Shown piece after piece: positions 38,148 through 46,583 of a DNA stretch of 64,000 bases. Position 1 is the first letter of the stretch; each line of letters begins with the position of its first letter. Location: assembly GCF_000518705.1 (NCBI RefSeq), contig NZ_JAEC01000012.1, positions 1 through 64,000 of the forward strand, in the 5' to 3' direction. The position numbers and the translations under genes were made by a program. A model generated the notes under the pieces. It did no database searches. It saw only the letters and a program-made list of their open reading frames with translations, and was not told where the DNA came from. This DNA is from Shewanella colwelliana ATCC 39565 (GTDB taxonomy: Bacteria > Pseudomonadota > Gammaproteobacteria > Enterobacterales > Shewanellaceae).

Positions 38148-38780
38148 ATGAATGATAAAACCGATACCCAAGCAAAAACCAGTGACGAAATAAAAGCCGA
38201 GCGTCATAAAGCGCGCCAACAAAAAGTGAAGGACGCCGTGGATGCCAAAATCGCTAAGGCGCAATTAGAGAAAGGCGTGTTACTGGTCTTGACCGGTAAT
38301 GGTAAAGGTAAGTCTACGGCTGGGTTTGGCAATATTACCCGTGCAGTAGGGCATGGAAAAAAGGCGGCTGTAGTACAGTTTATTAAGGGCAACTGGCCTT
38401 GCGGTGAGCGCGCAGTGCTAGAGAAAGTCGGTGTTGAGTTCCACGTGATGGGAACAGGTTTTACTTGGGAAACCCAAGACAGAGAGAAAGATACCTTAGC
38501 GGCGATGGGAGCGTGGGAAGCAGCTGAAGCATTACTCAAAGATGAAACCATCGATATTATTTTGCTCGATGAACTCACTTATATGGTGAGCTATCACTAT
38601 ATTGAGCTTGAGCGTGTACTGGATGCGCTTAACCATCGCCCGCCGATGCAGCATGTGATCATTACTGGCAGGGCGTGTCACCGTGCGATTATTGAGCTAG
38701 CCGATACCGTGAGTGAAGTTCAACCGATTAAACATGCGTTTGACGCCGGCGTTAAAGCGCAAATTGGGTTTGATTATTAG
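38148..38780 (+). CDS. cobO: Cob(I)alamin adenosyltransferase (CobA/BtuR type)
   Basis: 210 residues. The N-terminal ~40 residues are charged and helical, followed by the P-loop VLTGNGKGKSTAGFG, VQFIKGNWPCGE, LDELTYMVSY and ITGRACHRAIIELAD. This is the CobA/BtuR class of corrinoid adenosyltransferases, which attach the upper 5'-deoxyadenosyl ligand. It is the last gene of the cobalamin block, ending nine bases before the terminal repeat of the mobile element. Confidence 0.94.
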   Translation: MNDKTDTQAKTSDEIKAERHKARQQKVKDAVDAKIAKAQLEKGVLLVLTGNGKGKSTAGFGNITRAVGHGKKAAVVQFIKGNWPCGERAVLEKVGVEFHVMGTGFTWETQDREKDTLAAMGAWEAAEALLKDETIDIILLDELTYMVSYHYIELERVLDALNHRPPMQHVIITGRACHRAIIELADTVSEVQPIKHAFDAGVKAQIGFDY

Positions 38781-38789
38781 GCTCTATCT

Positions 38790-38940
38790 TGTCGCTGAAA
38801 GCATACATTGACATAAGATAACCATAGTCTGACAAGTTTAAAGCATAGTTTGACATGAAACAGTGTTTTGTATTTTAACTACATAATTCAATTTTATATA
38901 AATCAATTGCTTGAGTTGAAAATTGAAGCATAGCTTGACA
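38790..38940 (+). repeat. Left end: tip plus four transposase-type binding repeats
   Basis: After the tip TGTCGCTG come AAGCATACATTGACA (38799-38813), AACCATAGTCTGACA (38820-38834), AAGCATAGTTTGACA (38841-38855) and AAGCATAGCTTGACA (38926-38940). The first three are exactly 21 bp apart, two helical turns. Confidence 0.8.
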
Positions 38941-39011
38941 AAATATCGAGTGTCCCTGAATTTAATATGTTTTAACCCTATTTTTAGGTTCTTTGCAGGT
39001 TAGCGGGAACT

Positions 39012-39080
39012 GAAAACACAAATGGTAGTTCGTGGTAAGGTTACATCGCCAAACACAACCTTTCACAAACTACCGTTTTC
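39012..39080. repeat. Long imperfect hairpin
   Basis: GAAAAC, GGTAGTT, GTG and AAGGTT on the left pair with AACCTT, CAC, AACTACC and GTTTTC on the right; there are short internal loops and a 14-nt apical loop. It lies between the element end and a gene fragment and may be the end of a small lost element. Confidence 0.6.
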
Positions 39081-39179
39081 ATGCCGAATAATACTATCCT
39101 ATCGTCATTCTGGTAAGGCTTTCAGATCGTAAAGTCTTATAAATCTGACACATTAATTTCTATCATTTTAATTCTAGAC

Positions 39180-39455
39180 TCCGCTCCATACTGTTCTTGT
39201 GGTCAAGCTTCTGGCTCTATCCATGACACCCAGTGGCAGTGGTATTACCGGCTTTCCGATGGTGTGACCTTACTGGATCCAGTTTATACAGAGATGGCTA
39301 CATCTGACACATTGAAATATCTCGACCAGTTTGTTGATTTAAACGGTGATGGCCGCGCAGATGTTCTCCATGCAACAGTATCGGGAAATTATTACAGTTA
39401 TTTCTCCCGTGCAACCTCTAATGGTGAATGGATTAATGCTAGTTTGCTAAACTAG
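39180..39455 (+). pseudogene. Fragment of a secreted FG-GAP/VCBS-repeat protein
   Basis: The open frame has no start codon at its beginning (it is open from 39117) and reads CGQASGSIHDTQWQWYY, then FVDLNGDGRADVLHA, a typical Ca2+-binding FG-GAP/VCBS repeat, ending SLLN-stop. Only about 90 residues of such a protein remain. An internal ATG at 39294 or GTG at 39264 is not a plausible start. I call it a 3' remnant left in the element. Confidence 0.65.
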
Positions 39456-39518
39456 GTTTCAAAAGTTAGCCGACGATGAACTTTTCGCAGCCATAGCCAG
39501 CGTGTCGTGGACAGCGGA

Positions 39519-39554
39519 AATAATAAAACCCAGTATGCACTGAGTTTTATTATT
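39519..39554 (-). terminator. Terminator of the aspT-aspD operon
   Basis: AATAATAAAAC..CA pairs with TG..GTTTTATTATT with one mismatch and an 8-nt loop, 25 bp after the aspD stop. It is AT-rich, with T-rich sequence built into the descending arm. Confidence 0.7.
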
Positions 39555-39578
39555 TTACAGGGTCAAGCCTTGTATTGA

Positions 39579-41198
39579 TTAAGCGCTAAGTGAAGCCTGA
39601 TATTCAGCATAGTAATCATCAAGCACAATGCGCGTTTCGCGGCCAATTAATTCATACTCATGATGAGTTAAGTTCGCCAGTGACACACGAACAGATGAGT
39701 GCATCACATCAAAACCTTTACCCGGCAATAAAATCACTCCTGTTTTGTATGCTAGTACAAACAAGAAATCTTTACCTTTGCCGTTAGCCAAAAACCAGTC
39801 AACAAATTCAGGGCCATATAAATTTCCACCTAATGTATCGAGCTCAAGCAAGGTGTAGTAATCCACACGATCTTCATTGGCTTCAACTTCTACGCCCATA
39901 TTTTTGTAAAGAGTAAGATAACGCTCACGGATGATACGCTTACATGCGGCTTTATAGTTGCCTTCCATATCCATTAGGCAGTTAAGTGAAAACAGTGCCA
40001 TTTGCACCTGCTGTGGTAGTGATAAGCCCGCGGTGTGGTTTAATGCCACTGCGCGGCTATCTGCGACGATACGGTCAATGAACTTAACCTCACGTGGCTC
40101 TGGTGTCATGGTTTTATAGCGATTATCTAACTTTTGCTGGTCTGTTTCAGGTAATGCACGCATCGCGTCATCAAATACGTTTTCATGATGAATACCAATA
40201 GTGCCTAAACGCCAGCCTGTTGCTCCAAAATACTTAGAAAATGAGTACACACATAATGTGTTGTAGGGCAGTGTTGCAAACAGTGACACAAAGTTATCGG
40301 CAAACGTGCTATACACATCATCAGTAATGATAAATAGGTCGCTACGTTGAGTGTTTACAAAATCAGCTAACCTTTTCATGGTGTCTTCAGAAAATTTAAC
40401 CGATGCAGGATTTGCAGGGTTAACAACGCAAAGCAGTTTAATGTCTTTGTCTGCCAATTTTTCAATTTCTGATTGAGGTAACTGCCACGTCTCTTCATCA
40501 AGGCGGACCTCAACCACTTCTAGATCGTACTCTTCAAGCTCAGGGATCTCTAAATATGGGGTAAAGATCGGGGTTGTTAAGGCTATTTTATCACCTTTTT
40601 TTAGTAGTCCGTTATGGAACATTGTGGCAAAAGTGTAAGTCATCGAGGCGGTGCCACCTTCAGTAGCAAACAGATCGAAGTCGCTATTCATCGGCACCGT
40701 GCCATACATCTCTTCGCCAATGTACTGCTTGACCACTTTTTCAATGTTGGTGAGCATACGTGGTGGTACAGGGTAGTTACATGCAAGATAAGCATTAACA
40801 AATTCGTTGAGGAATACGTGTTTCTCAATACCTAAGCGATCTTTAGCGTAGCTCACCGCTTTTTGTAAAAACTGTACGCCAGCTTTAGCCTTATTGTCTT
40901 TGGCAAAGCTGTCGAAGCGTTCAACGATACCTACACCATCAGGAATACCGCCAAAACCTTGGTTTAGGTAGGAGTATGTGCGCTCTGACTCATCAATGGC
41001 AAACTCACCTAAGGCGACAAATGCTTTACGAGGTAAGGTGGCAAGAAAGTTAGGATTCCCACGACCTGCGTCCAGCAGGGCGCGATCAGGTACTGATTTT
41101 GCCACATCAATCAGTTTGTCTTTTAGCTCAAATGGGCTTAAATCGGCGAATTTTGTGAAATCTATGTCTGCAATCGCAGGAGTATTTTGAGTCGTCAT
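39579..41198 (-). CDS. aspD: Aspartate 4-decarboxylase (bifunctional with aspartate aminotransferase)
   Basis: 539 residues, a fold-type-I PLP enzyme longer than ordinary aminotransferases, as expected for AspD. The PLP lysine is K322 in YSFSKYFGATGWRLG, and other motifs are DAGRGNPNF, FATEGGTASMTYTF, VVNPANPASV and TDDVYSTF. It converts L-aspartate to L-alanine and CO2, consuming a proton. It is the second gene of an operon with the antiporter aspT, 91 bp downstream of it. Together they make a decarboxylation cycle that exports positive charge and raises cytoplasmic pH, as known for Tetragenococcus AspD-AspT. The operator-like palindrome lies ahead of aspT. Confidence 0.93.
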   Translation of the reverse strand: MTTQNTPAIADIDFTKFADLSPFELKDKLIDVAKSVPDRALLDAGRGNPNFLATLPRKAFVALGEFAIDESERTYSYLNQGFGGIPDGVGIVERFDSFAKDNKAKAGVQFLQKAVSYAKDRLGIEKHVFLNEFVNAYLACNYPVPPRMLTNIEKVVKQYIGEEMYGTVPMNSDFDLFATEGGTASMTYTFATMFHNGLLKKGDKIALTTPIFTPYLEIPELEEYDLEVVEVRLDEETWQLPQSEIEKLADKDIKLLCVVNPANPASVKFSEDTMKRLADFVNTQRSDLFIITDDVYSTFADNFVSLFATLPYNTLCVYSFSKYFGATGWRLGTIGIHHENVFDDAMRALPETDQQKLDNRYKTMTPEPREVKFIDRIVADSRAVALNHTAGLSLPQQVQMALFSLNCLMDMEGNYKAACKRIIRERYLTLYKNMGVEVEANEDRVDYYTLLELDTLGGNLYGPEFVDWFLANGKGKDFLFVLAYKTGVILLPGKGFDVMHSSVRVSLANLTHHEYELIGRETRIVLDDYYAEYQASLSA

Positions 41199-41289
41199 AG
41201 TATGTACCTTTTATAATTTAAATGAATAACAATTTTGGGTGACGGCCAACGCTAGAGGGTGATGACTAGCGTCGGCTATCTGGGAGGAG

Positions 41290-42999
41290 CTAACTGGCTG
41301 ATATGATGCCAACAATGATGGGTCCCCATAGGGTTAGCAGCACATTGGCAATGGCATATGTCACAGTGAATGAGAACACTGGTGTGGCATTACCTGCTTT
41401 TTCAAGCAATGCTGCAAACGCTGGGTTTGCACTGCGACCACCGCTAACACAACCTAGTGCTTCGATTGGGTTTCTTATTCTCAAGACGTAGTAAGAGAAA
41501 AAGAACGAGATAATTTGTGGGATGATGGTGACACCAATACCCAAGAACAACAGGGTTAAGCCATGTTCTTTAATAGTATCAATTGCTTGTGGTCCAGCTT
41601 GTAGGCCAACAATGCCGACAAATACTGCTAAACCAAAGTCACGAAGAAAGTTAGAAGCACCAAGTGGCAAGGTTGCTGTGTTGGGCTTGCGGCTACGCAA
41701 CCAGCCCATAAACAGGCCTGAGACTAAACAGCCAGCACCAGAACCTATGGTCACTGGAATGCCTGCAATTTTAAAATTGATCAAGCCAATCAATAGTCCT
41801 GCGACCATACCAATGCCGAAAAAGACAAAGTCGGTGGCAAAGGCAGAGTTGAGACGTTTACCAATGTTTTTTTCTACTCGATTAATATCTATCGCAGAAC
41901 CGGTTAACTGAATAACATCATCTCTTTGGATGACGAGATCAGCACTGATAATTTGCGAGTGACCAGCACGCACGACATCAGTGATATAGACGCCACGTGC
42001 GGTATCACGGTTAGTTTCAGCTTTGATTTGTGCAAGTGTTTTGCCGACTAACGTTGCATTGTTGGCTATGAGCTGACGGTTCTCTTCAATCAAGGTGGTC
42101 TGCGGGGGCAATGTTACTTCATGGCCTTGTGCCGCTGTATGGGCTGCGATGGTGTCTCGACGACCTGTAATCACAATTACATCACCGACTTGAAGCGCTA
42201 ACGATTTGTCTGCCTCTATGGTTTTTCCATCACGATTGACCATCTCGATAGCGATATCGATTAATTCTTGGTTTGCTTGTTGAATGCTTTTACCAATCAA
42301 TTTATTGTGGCTATCGAGTTGATAGGCGCGAGAAACAAGGTCGGTAATCGCGTTGAACTGTCCTGGAGCGAGTTCTGGCTTACCATCAGATAACTTAGCA
42401 GCGAGTTTTAACGCCTCTTCACGGATATCCCACTTCATGATTGAAGGGATTAACCATGACACCATTAGGATTGGACCAAGCGAACCGAAGATATAAGTCA
42501 CCGCATATCCGACTGCAACATTTGTCTGCATTAAGCTTTTGGCTTCTTCTGTGACGCCACCGAGCTTGGATATGGCATCGCCAGCGGTGCCGATAATCGC
42601 TGATTGGGTTAACCCGCCTGCTGCAAGACCTGCGGCTGTACCGCTATCAAGATCAAAGAACTTGGCGGCAAGAAGCACACACAATAGTCCAGTAACCGTC
42701 ATCACAACTGCTGATAACAAAATATTAATGGTTTTAAAGTTAAGCGCGCTAAAGAATTGGGGCCCACCTTGATAGCCAACTGCATAAATAAACAGTGCGA
42801 AGAAGATGGTTTTGACACCGGGGTCAATTTGTACGCCGAATTGGCCGATTAATACACCCATTAATAAGGTTCCCGCGACACCACCAAGAACGAAGCGTCC
42901 AATGGTGATTTTGCCGACGGCATAACCTAATGCGAGGGTAATAAACAGCGCAATGTACGGTGATATAGCAAATAGATTTTCAATCATATTCATAATCAT
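41290..42999 (-). CDS. aspT: Aspartate:alanine antiporter
   Basis: 569 residues of the AAEx family. An N-terminal membrane block (to about 190) contains FIYAVGYQGGPQFF and GGLTQSAIIGTAGD. A cytosolic region holds two TrkA-C-like domains (GDVIVITGRRDTIAAH, DVIQLTGSAIDINRVE). A C-terminal membrane block carries the family motif GCVSGGRSANPAFAALLE. It swaps external aspartate for internal alanine made by AspD. It is the first gene of the operon, and a perfect 8-bp-arm palindrome lies 116 bp upstream. Confidence 0.92.
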   Translation of the reverse strand: MIMNMIENLFAISPYIALFITLALGYAVGKITIGRFVLGGVAGTLLMGVLIGQFGVQIDPGVKTIFFALFIYAVGYQGGPQFFSALNFKTINILLSAVVMTVTGLLCVLLAAKFFDLDSGTAAGLAAGGLTQSAIIGTAGDAISKLGGVTEEAKSLMQTNVAVGYAVTYIFGSLGPILMVSWLIPSIMKWDIREEALKLAAKLSDGKPELAPGQFNAITDLVSRAYQLDSHNKLIGKSIQQANQELIDIAIEMVNRDGKTIEADKSLALQVGDVIVITGRRDTIAAHTAAQGHEVTLPPQTTLIEENRQLIANNATLVGKTLAQIKAETNRDTARGVYITDVVRAGHSQIISADLVIQRDDVIQLTGSAIDINRVEKNIGKRLNSAFATDFVFFGIGMVAGLLIGLINFKIAGIPVTIGSGAGCLVSGLFMGWLRSRKPNTATLPLGASNFLRDFGLAVFVGIVGLQAGPQAIDTIKEHGLTLLFLGIGVTIIPQIISFFFSYYVLRIRNPIEALGCVSGGRSANPAFAALLEKAGNATPVFSFTVTYAIANVLLTLWGPIIVGIISAS

Positions 43000-43114
43000 T
43001 GCTGCCTAGAGGTTAAGTTTTTCAAAATTTGGTTAAGTGCTGCTGCCTGCTTAGAGATTCATCACTGGCTGCGGGAGTCATAATATCGATGTGTTTGAAA
43101 CCTAGTTAATACCA

Positions 43115-43137
43115 TTTGATGGATCAAACCCATCAAA
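43115..43137. promoter_or_regulatory. Palindromic operator upstream of aspT (site 1)
   Basis: TTTGATGG, spacer ATCAAAC, CCATCAAA: perfect 8-bp arms, 7-nt spacer and a T-N11-A core, 116 bp upstream of the aspT start. Identical arms recur at sites 2 and 3. Confidence 0.8.
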
Positions 43138-43291
43138 AGTCATGGTGCTTGGTAAGGGATAAGATCAAGGTTTTAAGTGTTGATCATCAATTTTATTTGC
43201 TAGGGTTATTTCGATGGACGGACCGAGTTTTGTAGCTTGGTCAGCCGTTTGCTTGTGAGTGCCAAAAGTTAGAAATGTCTAATTGAGAGCT

Positions 43292-43323
43292 AAAAAAATG
43301 CCGCGATAACGTCGCGGCATTTT
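43292..43323 (-). terminator. Terminator of the glycine-zipper gene
   Basis: AAAATGCCGCGA/TCGCGGCATTTT, a perfect 12-bp stem with a TAACG loop and T run on the minus strand. It also has T residues on the plus side. Confidence 0.88.
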
Positions 43324-43380
43324 TGTATTTGAGCGCACCAACTAATTGATAGCCATTGCTGTAATGTTAAAGCATAAGGC

Positions 43381-43788
43381 TTAGTTGAGTACCGTATAGC
43401 CGCGACCAACCATGCAGTTACGCATGACACTTTGGGTCTGATCATCGAAGTTTTGTTCGGCCCGGCGTTTCTCGGCACCATGCTTTAATGCCCCGCCAAT
43501 CAAACCTATTCCGGCCCCCGCTTTGGCACCGTTAGAGCCACTTCCACCCGATATAGCACCGCCAGCAGCGCCGATGGCAGCACCTTTGGCCGCTGAACTT
43601 AGTACGTCATGTCCTAGTGAATTGGACGATTGATGTTCAACTTGCTGGGTTAACTGTTCGCACTCATACATATCCGCGTGATATTGCTGGGCATCGACAT
43701 TTTTGTTATCGACAATGATGTTTGCTTGGGTGTATGCCGACACTGATACAAATAGTGCTGCACCCAATAGTATTTTTTTTCTGCTCAT
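43381..43788 (-). CDS. Secreted glycine-zipper protein, unknown function
   Basis: 135 residues with a signal peptide (LLGAALFVSVSAYTQA-N). The middle is a glycine-zipper stretch (AAKGAAIGAAGGAISGG, KAGAGIGLIGGALKHG) that can pack in membranes or form oligomers. The C terminus has CMVGRGYTVLN, a motif common at the end of small envelope proteins. Two cysteines flank the zipper. It is divergent from the patatin-like gene and shares its regulatory region with sites 7 and 8. Confidence 0.72.
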   Translation of the reverse strand: MSRKKILLGAALFVSVSAYTQANIIVDNKNVDAQQYHADMYECEQLTQQVEHQSSNSLGHDVLSSAAKGAAIGAAGGAISGGSGSNGAKAGAGIGLIGGALKHGAEKRRAEQNFDDQTQSVMRNCMVGRGYTVLN

Positions 43789-43859
43789 AAATGACCTATA
43801 GATTGAAACGGATCGGACAAGGTCAATCTACCAATGCTACTGCCATCGCCCATATTCCT

Positions 43860-43882
43860 TTTGAAGGATAAAACCCTACAAA
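43860..43882. promoter_or_regulatory. Degenerate operator upstream of the glycine-zipper gene (site 7)
   Basis: TTTGAAGG, 7-nt spacer ATAAAAC, CCTACAAA: the same arm length and spacing as sites 1-3 with changed inner bases. It lies 72 bp upstream of the glycine-zipper start. Confidence 0.5.
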
Positions 43883-43919
43883 TATTGCACCGTTTTCCTA
43901 ATGAAACCGTCGAGTTGTG

Positions 43920-43942
43920 ATTGTAGGGTTTAACCCTACATA
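43920..43942. promoter_or_regulatory. Palindrome upstream of the patatin-like gene (site 8)
   Basis: TGTAGGGTT-T-AACCCTACA is a perfect 9-bp-arm palindrome (43922-43940). It has the same N7 layout as the other sites but GTAGG/CCTAC arms, and may be read by a related or different regulator. Confidence 0.5.
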
Positions 43943-44116
43943 TGCGATTAATGACTTCTCGTTTATCTGTTTAAAATACCAACAATCAAGCATGTTGCAG
44001 TGTTGGTGCTGGGTTTTATGTTATCAGCACCACTTAAATAAGTAGGACATAAGGCTGTTGTCCGTTGTTTTTAATGTCACGACTCGGTCGTGATGATCAG
44101 TAATTTGGAGAGAGTA

Positions 44117-45295
44117 ATGGGTCGCAATAAATCTTTACCTATGGTGATGTTTTTAGCGCTGTTTCTTGTGGCGTGTAGTTCAACACACCCCCTTGAAAAC
44201 CGAGTCACAAAAGATAATTACCGAGCGGTAACCGTTGAGTCTAGTTCAGCTGATGCGTCCTCTGAACCCTATCGGGTTTGGGGGGATGATGCTTCAGATT
44301 TCTTATTTAACCCGCAAGATGGCAAGACTCCGTTAAAGGTGAGTGGCGATCAGCTAAATATTCTCGCTCTGTCAGGCGGAGGCGCTAACGGAGCATTTGG
44401 CGCCGGAATCATTAACGGTTTGTACGACAGCAATCAATTGCAGGAGTACAGCATTGTTACTGGCATTAGTGCTGGCTCACTGATGGCGCCATTTGTATTT
44501 GTGGGTGGGGAAGAAATCCCGCGTTTGAAAAACGTCATGTTGAGTCTCAATGACGATCTTATCTTAGGTAAGCGTAATTTTCTCAATGCGTTGATTAAGG
44601 ATGCATTTACCGATGGACAAAAGATGTATGAATTCATCCAGAGCGTCTACACGGCAGAAATGATTGAGCAGATTGCTGTACAGCATCAGTCTGGTCGTCG
44701 GTTATTTATTGGCAGCACCCATTTTGACTCTGAAGAGCTGGTCGTTTGGAACCTTGGTCGCATCGCCGAGAGTGATCTACCGAACAAGGTTACTCTTATT
44801 CATCAAATTCTGGCAGCTAGTTCATCAATACCCGGGGTGTTTCCGCCACAATTTATTGAGGTTAACCAAGGTGACAAGACCCTAGAAGAGCTTCATGTTG
44901 ATGGCGGACTTACGGTGCAAATGTTTTTCGAAGTAGTCAATGTGGATTACGGCAAGATCAATGAGGCTTTGGGTTTAACGACGACCCCACAGGTACATAT
45001 TATTCGCAATGGCATGTTAAAAGTTCCCTATCAGGCAACTGAAGATAAGGGCGTTGAGTTATTAAGCAGAAGCCTTGGCAGTATGACGATTCAACAAGCT
45101 AAAGGTGACCTGTATAGAATGCTTTATTTCAGTAAGAATAGTGGCTTAGAACTTTCATTTACTTATATGGATGATGAGTTTAACGCACCTAAAGCGACAA
45201 AAGATATGTTCGACTTACAGTATATGAAAGCCTTGTACCAACATGGCTATAGCAAAGCTAAATCCACTGAGCTTTGGTCAACTGAAGTTCCCTAG
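44117..45295 (+). CDS. Patatin-like phospholipase lipoprotein
   Basis: About 392 residues with a lipoprotein signal (lipobox LVAC in LALFLVACSSTHP). The patatin domain has the oxyanion glycines SGGGANGAFGAG, nucleophile S118 in GISAGS and catalytic D262 in HVDGG, the complete Ser-Asp dyad of patatins. It is predicted to hydrolyse acyl ester bonds of phospholipids or other lipids at the cell envelope. ATG 44117 follows GGAGAGAG and starts the signal peptide; the earlier in-frame start is not used. It is followed 67 bp later by a small secreted protein gene, and a terminator closes the pair. Confidence 0.88.
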   Translation: MGRNKSLPMVMFLALFLVACSSTHPLENRVTKDNYRAVTVESSSADASSEPYRVWGDDASDFLFNPQDGKTPLKVSGDQLNILALSGGGANGAFGAGIINGLYDSNQLQEYSIVTGISAGSLMAPFVFVGGEEIPRLKNVMLSLNDDLILGKRNFLNALIKDAFTDGQKMYEFIQSVYTAEMIEQIAVQHQSGRRLFIGSTHFDSEELVVWNLGRIAESDLPNKVTLIHQILAASSSIPGVFPPQFIEVNQGDKTLEELHVDGGLTVQMFFEVVNVDYGKINEALGLTTTPQVHIIRNGMLKVPYQATEDKGVELLSRSLGSMTIQQAKGDLYRMLYFSKNSGLELSFTYMDDEFNAPKATKDMFDLQYMKALYQHGYSKAKSTELWSTEVP

Positions 45296-45362
45296 GAAGG
45301 CGTCCAGTTAAGGGGCCCTTAGGTATACAAGCTATTACTAATTAATTTTTTAACACTAAGGT

Positions 45363-45803
45363 ATGAATATGAATATGAAAAAAGCACTCTTGTCATTGGC
45401 GTTGGCCGCAATAAGTACCAGCGCTATGGCTCAGAACGTCGATCGTCTTGAGACCAAACAGCTAGCCCATGAGATGGAGCAGCTTGTATCGGTTACTGAA
45501 GAGGCGGAGTTCTCTATTACCATCGATGAAGATGCCAGCTTTGAGCTAATTGAATATAAAGGTTTCATTAAAGAAATGTTCAGTGAAATCTATGTGACTA
45601 AGGATCAGGCGAAAGCACATCAACTTGAAAAAACACGCAAGTTTTATGTATATGGTGAGAAAGATATCGATAAGCTCGGACATAAGATAGCCGAGCGTAT
45701 CGAGCAGGATAAGCCGCTCTTTTTCTCAGTCGATCTCTATCGTGACTACCATGGAGATTCAGGCGAATTTAACTATGTTGCCAGCGTTACAGAATTTAAA
45801 TAG
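45363..45803 (+). CDS. Small secreted protein, unknown function
   Basis: 146 residues with a signal peptide (KALLSLALAAISTSAMA-QN). The mature part is acidic and mixed alpha/beta (EFSITIDEDASFELIEYKG, RKFYVYGEKDIDKLG) with no cysteines and no recognised family. Three in-frame ATGs lie within 12 bases; AAGG sits right before the first. It probably forms an operon with the patatin-like gene. Confidence 0.65.
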   Translation: MNMNMKKALLSLALAAISTSAMAQNVDRLETKQLAHEMEQLVSVTEEAEFSITIDEDASFELIEYKGFIKEMFSEIYVTKDQAKAHQLEKTRKFYVYGEKDIDKLGHKIAERIEQDKPLFFSVDLYRDYHGDSGEFNYVASVTEFK

Positions 45804-45849
45804 TCACAGAATATAAATATTCTTAGGAGATCAGTACTCATTACTGTTT

Positions 45850-45876
45850 AAGCCCGCCGTTGTGTGGGCTTTTTGT
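45850..45876 (+). terminator. Terminator of the patatin-like operon
   Basis: AAGCCC/GGGCTT stem extended by weaker pairs, followed by a T run. Confidence 0.8.
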
Positions 45877-46583
45877 TTGTCTTTCTATTTCTTCAAAGGA
45901 TTGCCTTTTCCCCGTCAGTGTCATGCAGCTATGCGGCTTAGTCGCCTGGCGCGGGGCTATCGCCTTCTTTTTCTATATTGCCTTCATTGATGATGGAAGT
46001 TTAGTCTTGTGTCTGAAAGGCCATGTCTTCGAGTTGTAACCCCGTGAATGTCTCGACTCACTGCCTTGCTATTTCATGCCTTTCTATTGACTGGTGTCCG
46101 ATTTAGAGGCTATGCCGTGCAGTTCGAGGGCGGCGGTTCATGAGGGAGGCAAGCAGTGTGGGATTTAGTCCTGAGCTGTAATCGCAAAGTACTCAGCTTA
46201 AAGCCCCAAAGCTCCAAAGCCCCAAAGCCCCAAAGCCCCAAAGCCCCAAGCACCAGGTGTCACTCGGCTATTGCTGATTGCTAGCGGATAATTGCTAAGT
46301 GCTAGTCGTCAGGGACAGAAAAAGGCACCAGTGGTTACTCGCAGCTGACGGGAGACTCATGTAAGGAAGCCTGGGGCGTATGTGAAGATCCTGGAGTTAG
46401 GATCTAAGCGTTAAGAGGTTGACACTAAGGGTCTGGAATTAAGAATCTGGAACTAAGCGCTAGGCGTTAGCCTTGAACACAGGCTACCAGTGCATTGCTT
46501 GACGCGTGCACTAGGATGGGCGGAGCAGGCTTGCCGGAGACGATCTCAGTGGAGCGTCCCCGGCAAGTGTGAGGTGGAAAGGG
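45877..46583. other. Long non-coding region with degenerate repeats
   Basis: About 700 bp between convergent genes without a credible frame. The later part (46260-46500) is built of short degenerate words such as GCTAAGTGCTAG, TCTGGAATTAAGAATCTGGAA and GCGCTAGGCGTTAG, suggesting repeated slippage or duplication. It also contains the octamer array listed separately. Confidence 0.5.
46201..46248. repeat. Octamer tandem repeat, six units
   Basis: Six consecutive AAAGCCCC units, the second being AAAGCTCC. The array lies in non-coding sequence. Confidence 0.9.

Noticed and set aside
38799..38940. CRISPR array
   Set aside because: The 15-bp repeats are imperfect, spacers are only 6 bp, and the same repeats appear inverted at 62.3 kb; this fits transposase binding sites.
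39012..39080. Integron attC site
   Set aside because: The hairpin lacks the GTTRRRY and RYYYAAC core sites, and no integrase or cassette array is present.
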